Assembly: GCA_963812335.1 (NCBI GenBank)
Contig: CAWEUU010000004.1
Coordinates: 496,001-560,000 of the forward strand
DNA length: 64,000 nucleotides
Source: VRUE01 sp963812335
Lineage (GTDB): Bacteria; Actinomycetota; Thermoleophilia; Solirubrobacterales; 70-9
Reading direction: 5' to 3'
The notes under the pieces were generated by a model that worked only from the letters and a program-made list of their open reading frames with translations, made no database searches and was not told the DNA's origin. The position numbers and the translations under genes are program-made. Below are positions 60,587 through 64,000 of this stretch, piece after piece; the stretch's first letter is position 1; each line of letters begins with the position of its first letter.

Positions 60587-61558
60587 ACCGGAGGCCGAGC
60601 GAATCGCAAGGGTTAGGGCAAGCTCATCGCCGTAGTCGGCTCCGCCCCGACACCAGACCTCGAGGTCGGCGAGGGCGACCGTCGCCTCGCGCAGGTCGGA
60701 CATCTCCACCTCACCGAGGCGTCGGACCAGCTGCTTGGCCGCGTACGGGTGCATGCCGAGCTTCGACTCGACCTGACCCGATGCCATCCCGTCCTCCAGC
60801 ATCGCCGCCGCGCTGCGGGCCTTGCGCAGTCGCGAGGCCAGGCCGTAGATCAGGCCGGTGACGTTCTCCCCCTGCGCGATCAGCCGCTCGGAGATTCGCA
60901 GTGCACCGGCAGCATCGCGTTCGAGCAGCGCGTCGGAGAGCGTCCAGACCGCGGACTCAGAGGTATCGGCGACCATCGCGGCAAGGTCGGCGGCGTCGAC
61001 CCTCCCCCCCTCGCCGGCCCAGAGCAAGAGGCGCTCAAGCTCGTTGTGGAGTCGTTGCGGATTGGCGCCCATCCGCTCAACCAGCATCCGCGCCGCCGCC
61101 GGGTCGAGCCCGAAGCCGAGACGCTTCGCGTCGGCGACCAGGGTCCGCGGCATCTCGCGCGCCTTCGGCGCCTCGAAGTCGTGGATCTCGCCCTTCGCGT
61201 CCCTGACCGCGCTGGTCAGCTTCGCCGGCGCCTTCCCCCGGGAGATCAGGACGACGCTGAGGTCGGGCGGCAGGTCGGCGAGCGCCGCCGCCACCTCCTC
61301 CAACTGCCGGTCGCGCCAGCGCTCGACCCCATCCACAAGCAGATAGCGCCGCGACTCGGTCAGCGACATCGCCGGGATCGACGCCAGCAGCGCCTCGTGG
61401 TCGGGGGCGCCACGGCCCTCGCCCGCTTCGAAGGCATGCAGCGACGAGGCACCGCCGTCGCGCTCGGCGCGGGCTCGCAGGCGCGCCCGGGTCGCGTCGA
61501 TCTTCGCCCCGTCGGTGCCGGCGATCAGATAGAGCGAACGCAGCTCGGACTCGGTCAT
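60581..61558 (-). CDS. holA: DNA polymerase III delta subunit
   Basis: Clamp-loader subunit. 325 aa. LYLIAGTDGAKIDATRARLR at the start, LLVDGVERWRDRQLEEVAAA near 72, LVERMGANPQRLHNELERLL near 158, and GMHPYAAKQLVRRLGEVE near 268. Next to rpsT, a conserved arrangement. TAGACT ends 7 nt before ATG. Confidence 0.94.
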   Translation of the reverse strand: MTESELRSLYLIAGTDGAKIDATRARLRARAERDGGASSLHAFEAGEGRGAPDHEALLASIPAMSLTESRRYLLVDGVERWRDRQLEEVAAALADLPPDLSVVLISRGKAPAKLTSAVRDAKGEIHDFEAPKAREMPRTLVADAKRLGFGLDPAAARMLVERMGANPQRLHNELERLLLWAGEGGRVDAADLAAMVADTSESAVWTLSDALLERDAAGALRISERLIAQGENVTGLIYGLASRLRKARSAAAMLEDGMASGQVESKLGMHPYAAKQLVRRLGEVEMSDLREATVALADLEVWCRGGADYGDELALTLAIRSASGS

Positions 61559-61565
61559 GTGACCG

Positions 61566-61571
61566 AGTCTA
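61566..61571 (-). promoter_or_regulatory. holA: -10 hexamer of holA, leaderless
   Basis: TAGACT ends 7 nt before the ATG at 61558. Confidence 0.5.
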
Positions 61572-61597
61572 GATAGGCGAGCGGGGGCTGGGGCTCG

Positions 61598-62323
61598 CTA
61601 GTCGTCCCAGTGGTGACCGTGCGACCGGTCGCTGCCCCAGTCGCCATGCGCGTGCCCGTCGCGGTCGCGGTCGCTACGACCGTAGGCGTGACCTCCGCCG
61701 TGGCTCCAAGAGGGCACGCTCGACTCTTCATCGGGCGGAGCGGCGGACGCCAGGGCGGATGGAGACGGGGTATCGGCGCCGCTCGCCGGAGCGGGCGTGG
61801 AAGGCACGGCCTGCGGCGTGGCCGGAGGTTGCGTGGTCGCAACCGGCGCCTGCGGCTTCTCCGCCGCCGGCGAGCGGTCAGGGGCCTGCTGAGGGGGCTT
61901 CTTGGGAGCTCTTCTCCCGCCTGAGCCGGCCGGAGCCGATGCGGAGACGAACTCGCTCGAACCGTTTTCCGGCGCCGGGTCTTGCGGCGATCCACCGGAT
62001 CCCTGCGGCGATCCGGCCGAGCTTCGCCGCATGCCTGGACCGCCGACGCGATCGCCGTGCGCGGCACCCCGCTGCGGATGCCCGGCGCCGTCCGCCCGCG
62101 AGACAACGCGCGCCTCGCCGACGGCCTCGTCTCCTCCCGGCGCGCCGGGAATCGGGCTGCCGGCCAGCAACGGCCAGCTCTGGTTGAGCGCCAGCGCGAC
62201 CATGCCCAGGCCGACCGCCGCGGTCAGGCCGAGCAGCGCGAGCGTCGTGCTGCGCGCCCTCTCCAGCATGCCGCCGCCAAGGACACTGGGCCTCAGCCGT
62301 GACTTTCCAGGCTTGCAGTCCAC
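61598..62323 (-). CDS. membrane-anchored, Pro/Ala/Ser-rich protein with His-rich end
   Basis: 241 aa from GTG 62323 or 223 from ATG 62269. One TM (TTALLGLTAAVGLGMVALAL-like, residues 25-46), then low complexity rich in Pro, Ala, Gly and Ser, ending in a histidine- and aspartate-rich tail (SHGGGHAYGRSDRDRDGHAH) that could bind metal. No family recognised. Nine bases after the comEC stop, so probably cotranscribed with it. Confidence 0.6.
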   Translation of the reverse strand: MDCKPGKSRLRPSVLGGGMLERARSTTLALLGLTAAVGLGMVALALNQSWPLLAGSPIPGAPGGDEAVGEARVVSRADGAGHPQRGAAHGDRVGGPGMRRSSAGSPQGSGGSPQDPAPENGSSEFVSASAPAGSGGRRAPKKPPQQAPDRSPAAEKPQAPVATTQPPATPQAVPSTPAPASGADTPSPSALASAAPPDEESSVPSWSHGGGHAYGRSDRDRDGHAHGDWGSDRSHGHHWDD

Positions 62324-62331
62324 CGCTGCGA

Positions 62332-64000
62332 CTATCGACCGTGGCCGCCTGACCGACAGGGCAGTGGCGCATTTGCCCCAGTATCGATTCGTAGATTCGT
62401 TGAGTGGCTGCCCACCTCTATCGCAATCGGCCCGTTGCGGTCAGTGCGCAGGACACATGCGCCGTGCGCGACGAGAGTTGCCAGCGTCATCGCCGTGGGG
62501 TGGCCGAACGGATTGCCGGCGCCGACCGAGATCACCGCCAGGCGCGGCCGGGTCCGGTCGAGCAGCCCGGCCAGGCCGGTGTCGTCGCTGCCGTGGTGGG
62601 CGACCTTGAGCACGTCGACCGGCCCGGGATCGAGCGGCGTCGCCTCGGCCTCGGCGTCCGCGGTCAGCAGCATCGCGAAGCGATGCCAGCGGGCTCGCAT
62701 GACCAGGGCGAGCGCATTGGGGTCCTCCCCCTCGTGCGACCCGGAGAGCAACTGGGCCGGTGGCCAGAGCACCTCCAGCCGCAGTCGCCCGGAGCGCACC
62801 ACGCTCCCTGCGGCGAGACGGCGAGCCGGAATCCCGGCGGTGGCCGCCGCGGCCAGCGTTGAACTGCCTGACGCTCCGTAGAGCAGCCGGTCGACGGGCA
62901 TCGCGCCGAGCAGCTCGCCAATGCCGGCGGCGTGATCGGACTGATCGTGGGTGACGATCGCCGCCCCGAGGCGGCCTACCCCGGCGGCGCGCAGCATCGC
63001 CAACAGCCCCCTGCCGGGCGGGCCGCCGTCGACGAGCAGGGCCGGCGAGTCGCGGGGCTGAAACAGGATCGCGTCGCCCTGACCGACATCGAGGACGGTG
63101 ACCCGCAGGCCCGCGGACACGGACGGGCTCGAGACGCCCGTGGCACCGGGCAGCAGAAACAGGACCGCCGCAAGCAGTGCCGCGAACGCACCGGCGAGCT
63201 TCAAGCGGGGCGCGTTCGTCCGTTGCCGGGCTATGCCTGACAAAGAGCGAACGTGGGTGCGGCGGGCGGCCGTGATGCGTCGATGGCGGGCAAGCCGAGC
63301 GACGGCGGTCGCGAGAACAGCGATCGCGGCGTAGGAGGCCGCCAGCCCGCCGATCCCCAGCCGGACGTCGAGGTAGGCCCACCCCGGGCGGCCGCACCAG
63401 GCCGCCACCTGAGCGATGTAGGCGAGGAGAAGGGAGTCGACGGCGTTGAGCGCCTCGACCGGGAAGCCCGGGATCTGGCCCGCCCCTGCGACCAGCATCC
63501 CCAACCACATCGCCGGCGCGATCGCCGGTAGCGCGAGCAGGTTGGCGAACAGCGTCGTGGTCGACACCGCTTCGAAGTGGAAGGCGATCAGCGGCGCCGT
63601 CGCCAGCGTCGCTGAGATCGTCAGTGCCGCGCCCTCGGCCAGCGTCCGCTGGGCGCCACCGCGACCAATCCGAGTAATGATCGCCTCGCGCAGCGGCGTC
63701 GCCAGCAACAGGATGCCGAGCACGGCGGCAAAGCTGAGCTGCCAGCCGACGTCTGCGGCAATGCCAGGGTCCAGCGCCAGCAGCACGATCGCGGCGATGA
63801 GCAATGCATAGAAGCGCGAGGCGCGGCGGCCGGCGAGCAGCGCCAACACGCTGAGGCCGCCCATGATCCCGGCTCGCTGGATCGACGGCCCCGACCCGGC
63901 GAGGGGGACATAGACGGCGATCAGGCCGAGCACCCAGAACAGGCGCGTGCGCAGTGGCATCCCCAGCGCCGCCAGCAGCGGCATCGCGAGCAGGGCGAGC
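62332..64000 (-). CDS. comEC: ComEC/Rec2-type DNA uptake channel, partial
   Basis: The frame is open through base 64000, so the N-terminus is outside. Visible: the Competence TM domain (SGPSIQRAGIMGGLSVLALL, DVGWQLSFAAVLGILLLATP), then a metallo-beta-lactamase domain (TVLDVGQGDAILFQPRD, VTHDQSDHAAGIGELLGAMP, KVAHHGSDDTGLAGLLDRTR). The usual HxHxDH reads HDQSDH. A 39-nt palindrome is translated in the linker between the two domains. A role in transformation cannot be judged without the other com genes. Confidence 0.92.
   Translation of the reverse strand, partial: LALLAMPLLAALGMPLRTRLFWVLGLIAVYVPLAGSGPSIQRAGIMGGLSVLALLAGRRASRFYALLIAAIVLLALDPGIAADVGWQLSFAAVLGILLLATPLREAIITRIGRGGAQRTLAEGAALTISATLATAPLIAFHFEAVSTTTLFANLLALPAIAPAMWLGMLVAGAGQIPGFPVEALNAVDSLLLAYIAQVAAWCGRPGWAYLDVRLGIGGLAASYAAIAVLATAVARLARHRRITAARRTHVRSLSGIARQRTNAPRLKLAGAFAALLAAVLFLLPGATGVSSPSVSAGLRVTVLDVGQGDAILFQPRDSPALLVDGGPPGRGLLAMLRAAGVGRLGAAIVTHDQSDHAAGIGELLGAMPVDRLLYGASGSSTLAAAATAGIPARRLAAGSVVRSGRLRLEVLWPPAQLLSGSHEGEDPNALALVMRARWHRFAMLLTADAEAEATPLDPGPVDVLKVAHHGSDDTGLAGLLDRTRPRLAVISVGAGNPFGHPTAMTLATLVAHGACVLRTDRNGPIAIEVGSHSTNLRIDTGANAPLPCRSGGHGR
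63214..63252. repeat. 39-nt palindrome inside comEC
   Basis: GTTCGTCCGTTGCCGGGC, loop TAT, GCCTGACAAAGAGCGAAC: same length, stem layout and about 28 of 39 identical bases as the copy at 43816-43854. In frame. Confidence 0.6.

Overview
The window is high-GC DNA that codes almost everywhere, mostly on the minus strand. The gene set is that of a monoderm actinobacterium: NarL-type two-component pair, MmpL-type RND transporter, HadA/HadB-like dehydratases, MurJ, an ACT-domain malic enzyme, ECF-type sigma factor, and many leaderless genes. The style (sigma factor with a membrane tail, reduced FtsQ, actinobacterial-type PFK) best fits class Thermoleophilia (Solirubrobacterales relatives). This is inference; no rRNA or tRNA lies in the window.

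Layout. 1-13 kb (minus): a thioredoxin/TPR protein, then half a division/cell-wall cluster murD-ftsW-murG-murC-murB-ftsQ-ftsZ, followed by the glycine cleavage operon gcvT-gcvH-gcvPA-gcvPB, whose last codons lie outside the window. 13-20 kb: SnoaL-like protein, MmpL transporter, sensor kinase and regulator, a Fic AMPylase with repeats at its promoter, a secreted-protein remnant and a YdeI-like protein. 20-30.8 kb: uvrB, an XRE regulator, an operon rpsA-coaE-lytic transglycosylase-MFS-small membrane protein, an FAD oxidoreductase, a DMT transporter, and a sigma factor with a secreted partner. 30.8-38 kb: polA, malic enzyme, an epimerase, a lipoprotein, and pfkA predicted to use pyrophosphate. 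37.8-46.7 kb: hisIE-trpE-trpG-trpD-trpC, an htrA protease, then trpF-trpB-trpA. 46.8-54.3 kb: hrcA-dnaJ-prmA-DUF2269-murI-yqeY-phoH-ybeY-era, with hadA-hadB upstream. 54.3-64 kb: lepA, a polytopic membrane protein, murJ, rpsT divergent from it, holA, a His-rich membrane protein, and comEC running off the right edge.

The most unusual content is a dispersed family of ten long-stem palindromes, about 70-130 bp each. They sit between genes, across the trpB/trpA junction, and in frame inside prmA and the membrane-protein gene. Loops fall into subfamilies with clear sequence identity, while the 19-29 bp arms differ from copy to copy yet stay paired. A second family of 39-nt palindromes has copies at trpG/trpD and inside comEC. 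Genes touching the long elements show shifted codon use.

Two further global features: at least fourteen genes have a TANNNT hexamer ending 6-8 nt before the start codon and no Shine-Dalgarno, implying leaderless mRNAs; and three genes (murC, thioredoxin/TPR, MFS) each appear to carry one surplus G or C that breaks the frame, which may be assembly error. No stretch over about 250 bases lacks a gene; the longest gaps (5583-5814 and 56110-56351) hold the ftsZ promoter and a palindromic element.
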